64,000 nucleotides of DNA. It comes from Chloroflexota bacterium (GTDB lineage Bacteria > Chloroflexota > Anaerolineae > Anaerolineales > Villigracilaceae). The position numbers and the translations under genes are program-made. The notes under the pieces were generated by a model. The model made no database searches and was not told the DNA's origin. It worked only from the letters and a program-made list of their open reading frames with translations. Shown piece after piece: positions 42,526 to 49,533 of this stretch. Position 1 is the first letter of the stretch. Each line of letters begins with the position of its first letter. The stretch covers positions 114,576-178,575 of the forward strand of contig JAJYLQ010000006.1 of NCBI GenBank assembly GCA_021787595.1. The letters run 5' to 3'.

Positions 42526-42622
42526 CACAACCCTTCCTATAAGTGGAATGATGCCAGCCGCATGATTGTAAAAGAAGAGAGTTGAATTGTCAAAGTGTGG
42601 ACTGTCATGACGTAAAGGTGAC

Positions 42623-43108
42623 ATGGACGAAATTCTCTGGCATTACTCGTATCTTTGGATCGCGGTGGGGCTGACCGTCGTTGCGGGATTGGTCCTGCTT
42701 ACACGTCAACCGAAAGCAAGAGATTTCGTTGCATTCGGCGCAATCGCAGCCGGTTTGGTTGTGACCTGGATCATTTTGCATCCGCGCCAAACGCCCTTGA
42801 TGACCGATGCCAAAGCCGTCCGGCAGATGATCGGCGCTGGCGAACCCGTGCTGCTCGAATTCCAATCGCCCTACTGAATTTATTGCACCGCAGCGGAACC
42901 CGTCGTGAACGGGCTGGAACAGGAATTAGGTGACAAAATCCACATTATCCACATCAACATTCAAAGCGAGGTCGGCCACGAGCTGGAGCCTGTTTATAAT
43001 TTCGAATACACGCCGACGTTCATTTTCTTCGACGCACAGGGCAACGAGTTGTGGCGCGAAGTCGGCGGCCTCGACGTACAGCGCGTGCGCGACTCGGTAA
43101 ATCAGTAA
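42623..43108 (+). CDS. Thioredoxin-like membrane protein, candidate selenoprotein (in-frame TGA, UxxC)
   Basis: One continuous frame of 162 codons interrupted only by TGA at 42875-42877. Two N-terminal membrane helices (about 8-26 and 35-51) lead to a thioredoxin fold: VLLEFQSPY-TGA-IYCTAAEPVVNGLEQ, with the TGA at the first cysteine of CxxC. The downstream half keeps the fold (IHIINIQSEV-like strand, cis-Pro in YTPTFIFFDAQG, GLD). Reading TGA as selenocysteine gives UIYC, a known redox variant. A hairpin at 42899-42913 sits at a suitable distance. The alternative is a nonsense mutation. AAGGTG precedes the ATG. It is divergent from the EF-G-like gene. Confidence 0.7.
42899..42913 (+). promoter_or_regulatory. 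Candidate bacterial SECIS hairpin
   Basis: Stem CCCGT/ACGGG with loop CGTGA (42904-42908). The apical loop begins 26 bases after the TGA and has G at its second position. These features agree with the published bacterial SECIS pattern (loop 16-37 bases after UGA, a G among the first two loop bases, stem of at least four pairs). A CAG/CTG pair may extend the stem. Confidence 0.5.
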
Positions 43109-43218
43109 AAAAGCAATCCACAGATGAGAAAATAAAATCCGTGAAACACCCTTCGAGTACGGTGTCTGTATAATCTGCAGACAACTTATTCACTTTCATT
43201 TTTTAGAAGAGTCTGGCA

Positions 43219-43803
43219 ATGCTCCGTCGTTTGAACTTCAACCTTTGGTATTATGCCCGCCCGCCGTGGGACAGCGGCATTTCGCCGCCGGAACTTTTCG
43301 ATTTCATCGCCAATCATCCGGCGGGGCGCGTCATTGACCTTGGATGCGGCACCGGAACAAATGTCATCACGCTGGCGCAGCATGGCTGGCAAGTCACCGG
43401 AATTGATTTTGCGCCGCGCGCGATTCAAATTGCAAAACATAAAACGCAAAAGGCAAGCGTGAAGGCAGTTTTGCAGGTTGGTGACGCGACCAATTTAAAA
43501 GGGATCGAAGGACCGTTCGATCTGGCGCTCGACATGGGATGTTTCCATGGCGTGGAGAATCGGGCCGCTTATCTCACCGAATTGGATCGCATCCTCGCTT
43601 CGGGCGGATACTGGCTGATGTACGGATTCTTTAAGCCCGACCCGAGTCAAACCGGACGCTTCGACAAGCTCAGCGCGTCGTCCGGGCTGGCCGCGGCCGA
43701 TTTGGACTTGATCCTGGCCCGCGGCTTTCGTCTGCTCTCGCGCAAGGACGGCTGGGATAAACGCGAACGGCAATCTGCGTGGTTTTTGTATCAAAAACCG
43801 TAA
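43219..43803 (+). CDS. Class I SAM-dependent methyltransferase
   Basis: A 194-residue methyltransferase. SAM motif I is VIDLGCGTGTNVITLAQHG, followed by GIDFAPRAIQIAKH (motif II acidic region is D in GIDF), and FDLALDMGCFHGVE. The N-terminal YYARPPWDSGISPPEL resembles tellurite-resistance/TPMT-like methyltransferases. The substrate is unknown. It lies about 110 bp after the thioredoxin-like gene, with a hairpin-containing repeat following its stop. Confidence 0.88.
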   Translation: MLRRLNFNLWYYARPPWDSGISPPELFDFIANHPAGRVIDLGCGTGTNVITLAQHGWQVTGIDFAPRAIQIAKHKTQKASVKAVLQVGDATNLKGIEGPFDLALDMGCFHGVENRAAYLTELDRILASGGYWLMYGFFKPDPSQTGRFDKLSASSGLAAADLDLILARGFRLLSRKDGWDKRERQSAWFLYQKP

Positions 43804-43825
43804 GGGCGATCCTGCGTGATTGCCC

Positions 43826-43889
43826 TGGGCAGACACATTATCCTGGGCAACCACTGGGCAGACACTGGGCAGACACGTAGGTCTGCCCC
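43826..43889. repeat. GGGCAGACAC short repeats with closing inverted arm
   Basis: Four near-direct copies of CTGGGCAGACAC or CTGGGCAACCAC in 55 bp, ending in GTCTGCCC, which pairs with any GGGCAGAC. It lies between the methyltransferase stop and the next gene and may act as a terminator-like hairpin. Confidence 0.6.
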
Positions 43890-43917
43890 AACAAAAAATA
43901 ATTATCGGTAAACAAGC

Positions 43918-44841
43918 ATGCGCGTCTTATTCATCTTCCTCGATGGCGTCGGACTCGGCGCAGATAATCCCGAAATCAATCCGTTCGCGCGCGTCGATAT
44001 GCCCGTTCTGCAAAATCTGTTAGGCGGACATAAATTGTTGGCCGCGTCCGCGCCTTTTGCCGGCGGGCGCGCTACATTGCTTCCGCTGGACGCGGCGCTC
44101 GGCGTGAACGGGCTTCCGCAATCTGCGACCGGGCAGGCGGTTTTGCTGACCGGCATCAATGTGTCAAAAGAGATCGGCGAACATTACGGGCCAAAGCCAA
44201 ACCCGACGGTTGCCAAATATCTGCTCAACGGAAATTTATTTTCGCAATCAACGAAGGCGGGCAAGAGCGCGGCGCTGCTCAACGCGTATCCGCCGCGTTA
44301 TTTTCACGGCGTGGATTCAGGAAAACGTTTATATTCCGCAATTCCACTGGCGGTCACATCGGCAGGGCTGCCGCTGTTCACAAAAGACGATCTTTATGCG
44401 GGCCGCGCGCTATCGGCGGATTTCACTGGCTCAGCGTGGGCAGGCATGTTGGGTTTTCTGGATGCGCCGGTTTTGAATCCGCACGAGGCGGGAAGGAAAC
44501 TTTCGCAACTGGCGGGCCAGTACGATTTTTCGCTCTTCGAATATTGGGCCAGTGACTATGTCGGCCATAAACAAGATATGAAATGGGCCATCGAACAACT
44601 TGAAACATTGGACGGTGTACTGGGCGGATTGGTCGAAAACTGGAACGATGAAGAAGGCTTGATTCTGATCACATCCGATCACGGCAACATGGAAGACTTG
44701 TCCACACGGCGGCACACGGACGCGAAAGTGCCGGGGCTGCTGGTCGGCTCATCGAAAGCGCGCGCCGCTTTCTCGTCGAGGTTGAGCGACTTGACCGGCA
44801 TCAGTCCGAGGATCATGCAATCCATCGTCCAATCAATCTAA
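43918..44841 (+). CDS. Alkaline phosphatase superfamily metalloenzyme
   Basis: A 307-residue metalloenzyme. The N-terminal LFIFLDGVGLGADNPEINPF carries the first metal-binding aspartate; SATGQAVLLTG supplies the likely Thr/Ser nucleophile; the second metal site is ASDYVGHKQDM and ITSDHGNMEDLSTRRHTDAK. The layout resembles the cofactor-independent phosphoglycerate mutase/phosphopentomutase branch but lacks the large cap domain of canonical enzymes. It is probably a phosphohydrolase or phosphomutase of unknown substrate. Confidence 0.85.
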   Translation: MRVLFIFLDGVGLGADNPEINPFARVDMPVLQNLLGGHKLLAASAPFAGGRATLLPLDAALGVNGLPQSATGQAVLLTGINVSKEIGEHYGPKPNPTVAKYLLNGNLFSQSTKAGKSAALLNAYPPRYFHGVDSGKRLYSAIPLAVTSAGLPLFTKDDLYAGRALSADFTGSAWAGMLGFLDAPVLNPHEAGRKLSQLAGQYDFSLFEYWASDYVGHKQDMKWAIEQLETLDGVLGGLVENWNDEEGLILITSDHGNMEDLSTRRHTDAKVPGLLVGSSKARAAFSSRLSDLTGISPRIMQSIVQSI

Positions 44842-44906
44842 AGTACTCTTGCGGGCAATCGTCCGCGATTGCATAATGGATTGCAGCCAAAGGAAAGGAG
44901 CCTGCC

Positions 44907-46019
44907 ATGTCAAAGGCATCGCCTCGTTTTATCTATTTGCTGTGCATCTTCATCGTTGTTGTATTTGCCTGCAACCTGCCTTCCGCGACCGCCATTCCAC
45001 CAACCAGTCAACCACAATCGAATTCTGGAAATGTATCCGCCGTCTCCACACAGCCGCCTTCCGCAACGGATACGGTAACCGCACCGCCAGTACTTCATCA
45101 ACTCATGCCATCGGATACAAGCCCATCTGGACCGCTTAACTATGATGTGGATTCGTCTGGCACAGGCGCGCAACATCACGCCACCGGCGGTGAGTCCTAT
45201 GACTTCAACCTGTTCGAGCGGCCATTTACGCAGTCAGATATGACTTACGTGCCGAACCTAGATATTACAACATTCCAACTCAGCACCGATGGCACATGGT
45301 ATTACGTTTTCATCAATTTGGTCGGTAACAATCCCGATGATCCCATCAACATTGACTATGGCGTCGAGCTGAACAAAAGCAAAGATGGTTTTGGTGACAT
45401 CCTGGCCTGGGCCCAACCGCCTTACACTACAACCTGGACAACGAATGGGGTCAAAGTCTACACCGATCCCAATCACGACACCGGCGGTGCATCGCCCGAG
45501 AGATCGGATGCCAATACGACAACCGGCGCCCCGTACCCGGGCGATGGATACGAAACTGTTATCTTTAATCAGGGCCAGGGCGATGATCCCGATTTGGCCT
45601 GGACAAGAATAGACCCCAACGACTCATCCATCGTGGAGTTTGCCTTCAAAACATCGCTGGTTGGCAGCTCATTTTTGTGGGGTGTGTGGGCCGATGCTGG
45701 GTTGAAAGACCCCTCCAAATTCAATTACAACGACCGCTTCACTTTCGCACAGGCTGGTTCGCCCATCGCGGGCAATGCCAATTACCCGATCAAGGCCATT
45801 TATGCTGTGGACAATACCTGCTGGGCCGCGTATGGTTTCAAGCCAACTGGCAATGAGCCGCACATCTGTCCAAGCAACGCACCGCCGCCTGCACCACACA
45901 AACCACCCAAAACGCCCGGCGCAACACCGCCGCCCGCCTGCCAATTGAGCATTGCGATATGTAATGCCAAAGGCATGGAATTTAATCCTGATACTTGTAC
46001 CTGTTATGTAATCCCATAA
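44907..46019 (+). CDS. Secreted lipoprotein of unknown function
   Basis: A 370-residue lipoprotein: hydrophobic signal with lipobox VVFACNLPS, then a Ser/Thr/Pro/Gln linker to about residue 70. The body (about 75-290) looks beta-rich (DLFERPFTQSDMTYVPNLDI; WYYVFINLVGNNPDDPIN; IVEFAFKTSLVGSSFLWGVW) and resembles carbohydrate-binding or DUF-type beta sandwiches. A Pro-rich linker follows, then a small Cys cluster (CQLSIAICNAKGMEF; TCTCYVIP). Downstream, at 46073-46285, lies a partial copy of its C-terminal region. Function not recognised. Confidence 0.8.
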   Translation: MSKASPRFIYLLCIFIVVVFACNLPSATAIPPTSQPQSNSGNVSAVSTQPPSATDTVTAPPVLHQLMPSDTSPSGPLNYDVDSSGTGAQHHATGGESYDFNLFERPFTQSDMTYVPNLDITTFQLSTDGTWYYVFINLVGNNPDDPINIDYGVELNKSKDGFGDILAWAQPPYTTTWTTNGVKVYTDPNHDTGGASPERSDANTTTGAPYPGDGYETVIFNQGQGDDPDLAWTRIDPNDSSIVEFAFKTSLVGSSFLWGVWADAGLKDPSKFNYNDRFTFAQAGSPIAGNANYPIKAIYAVDNTCWAAYGFKPTGNEPHICPSNAPPPAPHKPPKTPGATPPPACQLSIAICNAKGMEFNPDTCTCYVIP

Positions 46020-46043
46020 CGCAGAACCTGTAACGACTACTTT

Positions 46044-46075
46044 GCAGCAGCGAAGCCATTCGGCTTCGCTGCTGC
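46044..46075 (+). repeat. Inverted repeat after the lipoprotein gene
   Basis: Fourteen-bp perfect stem GCAGCAGCGAAGCC/GGCTTCGCTGCTGC with a four-base loop, 25 bp after the stop codon. No T run follows, so termination is possible but not assured. Confidence 0.75.
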
Positions 46076-46285
46076 GTTACGTGCCGCGCCGCGTTTGGAT
46101 TCAAATCGAACGGCGGCGAACCGCTGATCTGTCCCACAGAGGAACCGCCGACTAAACAGGCGGGCGCTCGTTGTACGAATCCAAGCCAATACCACGACCA
46201 AGCCAGCTGCACAGCCGCAGGGTGTTCGTGGGTGAAAAATCCAGGCATTGTAGTCGCTGTCGTTTATTACTGCGCAGCTCCATAG
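46073..46285 (+). pseudogene. Partial duplicate of the lipoprotein C-terminal region
   Basis: An open frame without a start codon reads RAAFGFKSNGGEPLICPTEE and PPTKQAG, matching the intact upstream protein's WAAYGFKPTGNEPHICPSNA and PPPAPHK. It continues with a Cys-rich end (RCTNPSQYHDQASCTAAGCS) unlike the intact copy's end, stopping at 46285. It is in the same orientation as the intact gene. It may be a paralog remnant or a 3' end left by recombination. Confidence 0.75.
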
Positions 46286-46331
46286 CCTGTTCAGCTTCAA
46301 AAGGGTGTCTGCTGGACAACAAAAAATCACC

Positions 46332-47609
46332 TCACTCGACGAATCGTATAAAGACTTGATTGCCAAGCAGACGCCCGCGCCGTGTCAGTCTCAAGGCTTG
46401 CGAAGATTCATAACCTTCGCAAGCCTCTTCATGCCATTCGAGCAGGCCAAGTTGAATCAAGTCATTGATTTCCCTTGAGTAAACTTCCGACAATTCGCGC
46501 CCAAACCTTCGACGGAAAGCGGGCGCGGCGATTCCCTCGCGCGTCAATCTCAGCCCGGTCATCATGTATTCAGACATGTCGTCGCCTACAGATTGATGAT
46601 GTTGATTCACGGTGGCAGGAGATAAAGGAAATTCGATATTCGACTTTCGATATTCGTTCATTCGCTCGATGTATGTTTTGATTCTCAATGTGTTTGAATA
46701 GCGATAATTATTGGCGTATCCATGCGCGCCCGCGCCGAACCCAAGATATGGAAGTCCGCGCCAGTATTGAAGGTTGTGGCGGCATTCAAAAGATGAAGGA
46801 TAAAAGATGAAAGATGAAGACCCTGCAGCAGATTTATCTTTCAACTTTCTGCTTTCATCTTTAACGCGCGCCCAATTCGAAATTTCATATTGACCGTAAC
46901 CCGCGGCGTCAAACGCTTCGCTTGCCCATTCATACATATCCGCCGCAAGATCGGGGTCGGGGATCGGCAGCAGTCCGCGCGCCGACCAACGGCCAAACGG
47001 CGTGCCATGCTCGAGGGTCAGCGCGTAAGCGGAGATGTGTTCGGGGTGCAAATCCAAAATCCGTTGAACGGTCGCCCGCCAGCTCGTCAGGGTTTGCTCC
47101 GGCAAGCCGTAGATCAAGTCGAGATTCAAATTGTCAAACCCGGCTTTGCGTGCCCATTCGACCGCGTCGATCACATCGAAGAAATCATGGATGCGTTCGA
47201 GCATTCGCAGTTCTTCGGGATTTGCCGATTGAACTCCGAAGCTGATGCGGTTGATTCCAAGCGAGTGAAGCGTCTTCAAATCGTCAAATGAAACTGTGCC
47301 AGGATTCGCCTCGACTGTGATCTCGACATCTTCTATTAAATCAAAATGATCGCGAATCGTCCGAAGAATTTTCTCGAATCGTTTTGGCGAAAGCAGGGAT
47401 GGCGTCCCACCGCCGAAGAAGAGGGTATGTGCTTCGACTGTGCTACCGCTCCGCTCAGCATGGGAAGACTGTCCAACAAATTCTATTTCCTTGCAGAGTG
47501 CATCCACATAAGCGGGAATGGAATCCTCTTGTCCCGCGTAAGTGTTGAAATCGCAGTAAGCACAGCGATGAGTGCAAAAGGGGATGTGAAAATAAAGCGA
47601 ATAACTCAT
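46332..47609 (-). CDS. hemW: Radical SAM heme chaperone HemW-like protein
   Basis: A 425-residue radical SAM protein. The [4Fe-4S] motif is CTHRCAYCDF (CxxxCxxC) near the N-terminus; GGGTPSLLSP, VEANPGT, GVQS and YGLPEQTL follow, and the HemW C-terminal domain is complete (QYEISNWA; CRHNLQYW; YMMTGLRLTREG). Family members deliver heme; some are called coproporphyrinogen oxidase-like. Between NWAR and ECRHN there are about 26 extra residues (DESRKLKDKSAAGSSSFIFY), encoded by an A/T-rich palindrome at 46788-46862, which is not part of the family fold. Confidence 0.92.
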   Translation of the reverse strand: MSYSLYFHIPFCTHRCAYCDFNTYAGQEDSIPAYVDALCKEIEFVGQSSHAERSGSTVEAHTLFFGGGTPSLLSPKRFEKILRTIRDHFDLIEDVEITVEANPGTVSFDDLKTLHSLGINRISFGVQSANPEELRMLERIHDFFDVIDAVEWARKAGFDNLNLDLIYGLPEQTLTSWRATVQRILDLHPEHISAYALTLEHGTPFGRWSARGLLPIPDPDLAADMYEWASEAFDAAGYGQYEISNWARVKDESRKLKDKSAAGSSSFIFYPSSFECRHNLQYWRGLPYLGFGAGAHGYANNYRYSNTLRIKTYIERMNEYRKSNIEFPLSPATVNQHHQSVGDDMSEYMMTGLRLTREGIAAPAFRRRFGRELSEVYSREINDLIQLGLLEWHEEACEGYESSQALRLTRRGRLLGNQVFIRFVE

Positions 47610-47674
47610 GTCAGAGGAAGGCAGTATACCGCATCAGGTTTTTGCCGCGACGAAAAATCGTTACCCGCCAAAGA

Positions 47675-47702
47675 TTGACATTCACAGGGAAAATAGTATA
47701 AA
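47675..47702 (+). promoter_or_regulatory. Promoter of the speDE operon
   Basis: TTGACA (47675-47680) and TATAAA (47697-47702), spacer 16 bp. The start of transcription near 47709 would give a leader of about 120 bases before speD. Confidence 0.75.
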
Positions 47703-47741
47703 TGCGGCCAGAGAGTCCGTTCGAGGACGGTTTCACGCGTT

Positions 47742-47834
47742 ATGCAGGGCCAACATCTTGCAGATCGAGTGAAATTCAATTCGTATGTCTTCGGATGGGT
47801 TCTTTATCTTTTTAACCTATGGAGGTGTGAGTGA
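47742..47834 (+). CDS. Possible upstream ORF in the speD leader
   Basis: Thirty codons from ATG 47742 ending in a TGA that overlaps the speD GTG start (GTGA). The C-terminal half is hydrophobic (NSYVFGWVLYLFNLW). The speD Shine-Dalgarno sequence lies inside it, so its translation would affect speD initiation. No ribosome binding site of its own is apparent, so it may be chance. Confidence 0.3.
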   Translation: MQGQHLADRVKFNSYVFGWVLYLFNLWRCE

Positions 47835-48220
47835 ACGCGACTTTGAAACTTGGAGAGCATTACATCTGTGATCTCTCCAACTGCAGCCGGCAATTGTTGA
47901 TGGACGGCGAAAAAGTCCATTCGCTATTTTCGCAGGCCGTGCGCAAAAGCGGTCTGACGGTTGTGGACGAGGGCTTTTACAAGTTCAGCCCGCACGGCTT
48001 TACTTGCTTTTTGCTTCTCGCAGAGTCGCATGCAAGCCTGCATGCCTGGCCCGAATATGGCTACTGCGCTGTTGACCTGTTCACCTGTGCGATCGGCAAG
48101 GACCTTTTACCGTTGATCCAGCAAATCAAATCCGCACTCGGCGCGGACAATTTTTCCATCCGCAAATTGGACCGGGACGCAGATGTCGAACCTGCCCTGC
48201 TGACAACCGTCGCAGCCTGA
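47831..48220 (+). CDS. speD: S-adenosylmethionine decarboxylase proenzyme (prokaryotic class 1B)
   Basis: Provides decarboxylated SAM, the aminopropyl donor for spermidine. The 129-residue proenzyme self-cleaves at the serine of AESHASLHAWPEYGYCAVDL to form the pyruvoyl cofactor. The N-terminal GEHYICDLSNCSRQLLMD is typical. The GTG start has GGAGG five bases upstream. speE follows after five bases, so both are one operon. Confidence 0.94.
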   Translation: MNATLKLGEHYICDLSNCSRQLLMDGEKVHSLFSQAVRKSGLTVVDEGFYKFSPHGFTCFLLLAESHASLHAWPEYGYCAVDLFTCAIGKDLLPLIQQIKSALGADNFSIRKLDRDADVEPALLTTVAA

Positions 48221-48225
48221 GCCGC

Positions 48226-49056
48226 ATGGACAATTGGTTTACAGAAGAGCTCCATCCCTACTATCGCAAAAGTCTTCGCGTAAAAAGATTTCTTGCGGAC
48301 GAACAAACGCAATACCAGCACATCCAGATCGTCGAGACCGAATTCTTCGGCAATGCACTGATCCTCGACGGCGTCATTCAATTGACCGAACGCGACAACA
48401 TGGGCTATCACGAGATGCTCGTCCATGTGCCGATGCTCGCGGTCGGCAAACCAGGACGCGTGCTGATCGTCGGCGGAGGCGACGGCGGCTCACTGCAGCA
48501 GGCGCTCCGCTACCCGTCCGTGGAAGAAGCGGTGGTCTGCGAACTGGATCAACGCGTCGTGGACTTATCGCGACAACATTTCGCCGCATCCTTCGGAGAC
48601 CCGTGGGCGGATCCGCGCGCCAGGTTGATTGTCCGCGACGCCTTTGATTTTCTCGAAGAAAACCCCGGCCAGTTCGACGTCATCATCTCTGACACGACCG
48701 ACCCCATCGGCATGGCGGAACGACTCTTCTCCGATAAGTTTTACAAACTGATGGTGCGCGCCTTATCGCCCGGCGGCGCGGCTTCGACTCAATGCGAACA
48801 GCCTTTCTTCGATACTGAACTTATCAAGAAGATTTACAAGTCAGCGAAAAAACTGACCAAGCATCCCGCATATTATTACGCCAACATCCCCACCTACCCT
48901 GGCGGCGGAATCGGATTCATGTATGTTTCCAACACACCATGGGCAAAAGGCTTGAAGTCAAAATATCCGCCAGGAAAAAACAAATATATCAATCCCGAAG
49001 TCCACAAAGCGGCATTTGCCTTGCCGGAATTTTTCAGAAAAGAATTGTACGGTTAA
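48226..49056 (+). CDS. speE: Spermidine synthase
   Basis: Aminopropyltransferase joining decarboxylated SAM to putrescine. The 276-residue protein has DNWFTEELHPYYRKSLRVKR, YQHIQIVETEFFGNALILDG, MGYHEMLVHVPMLA, the nucleotide motif VLIVGGGDGGSLQQALRYP and the catalytic aspartate in ISDTTDPIGMAERLF. It is the second gene after speD and is followed by a strong terminator hairpin. Confidence 0.96.
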   Translation: MDNWFTEELHPYYRKSLRVKRFLADEQTQYQHIQIVETEFFGNALILDGVIQLTERDNMGYHEMLVHVPMLAVGKPGRVLIVGGGDGGSLQQALRYPSVEEAVVCELDQRVVDLSRQHFAASFGDPWADPRARLIVRDAFDFLEENPGQFDVIISDTTDPIGMAERLFSDKFYKLMVRALSPGGAASTQCEQPFFDTELIKKIYKSAKKLTKHPAYYYANIPTYPGGGIGFMYVSNTPWAKGLKSKYPPGKNKYINPEVHKAAFALPEFFRKELYG

Positions 49057-49060
49057 TGCA

Positions 49061-49093
49061 AAACTTCCGAAGTTTGGGAAACTTCGGAAGTTT
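49061..49093 (+). terminator. Terminator hairpin after speE
   Basis: Perfect 15-bp stem AAACTTCCGAAGTTT/AAACTTCGGAAGTTT with a GGG loop and an adjoining ATTTTC tract, four bases after the speE stop. Confidence 0.85.
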
Positions 49094-49097
49094 ATTT

Positions 49098-49145
49098 TCA
49101 CACTAACAACCTCAACGGCTTTTCCAGATATTTTGCCAACACTTG
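49098..49145 (-). pseudogene. Duplicated 3' end of the E2 acyltransferase gene
   Basis: The minus strand encodes LAKYLEKPLRLLV with a TGA stop, matching the last residues of the intact E2 (SLAKYLEEPLRLLV), with matching DNA continuing a little past the stop codon. It is about 48 bp long and in the same orientation as E2. The LysM-protein gene lies between it and the intact 3' end. Confidence 0.85.
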
Positions 49146-49184
49146 TAGTTTCATGGCGTTATAATTGCAAAAACAAGAGGCCAA

Positions 49185-49499
49185 ATGAGATCAAGAAAAC
49201 TATGGGCACTTTTGTCACTTGGATTAATACTGATTATTGCAATAGTAGCTTTGTACTTTTCGCAAATAAAGAAGAACTCAAATGATACAAATTGCATTAC
49301 GGTAAATTACACTGCCCAAGCTGGGGATACTGTTGCATATATTACGGCGGAGTATGGAATTCCTGTTGACTCGTTGAAGAAGTATAACTGGCAACTAGCG
49401 GACCCAATCAAAGAGGGAGTTGTTATAGTAATACCATTGTGCGAAATGAGCAAAATGCCCAATTACCATTCTGATCCGACTGTGACGCCAACAGAATAA
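49185..49499 (+). CDS. Membrane-anchored LysM-domain protein
   Basis: A 104-residue protein with an N-terminal membrane anchor (KLWALLSLGLILIIAIVALY) and an outside LysM domain (VNYTAQAGDTVAYITAEYGI, then VDSLKKYNWQLAD, ending VIVIPLC). LysM binds peptidoglycan or chitin-like glycans. It is lower in GC than its neighbours. A TATAAT box about 20 bp upstream suggests its own promoter. Its position between the E2 gene and a duplicate E2 3' end suggests it arrived with that duplicate. Confidence 0.85.
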   Translation: MRSRKLWALLSLGLILIIAIVALYFSQIKKNSNDTNCITVNYTAQAGDTVAYITAEYGIPVDSLKKYNWQLADPIKEGVVIVIPLCEMSKMPNYHSDPTVTPTE

Positions 49500-49533
49500 A
49501 ATTGCAACGCCCCTGCATCGCAATTTACGGTTT

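Noticed and set aside
42905..43108. Separate short gene starting at GTG 42905
   Set aside because: It is in the same frame as the upstream thioredoxin-like ORF and alone would lack half of the fold; a single gene with an in-frame TGA explains both parts.
46332..47609. Annotation as oxygen-independent coproporphyrinogen III oxidase HemN
   Set aside because: The protein is short and HemW-like (YEISNWA...ECRHNLQYW) and lacks the extra N-terminal residues of true HemN, so HemW is preferred.
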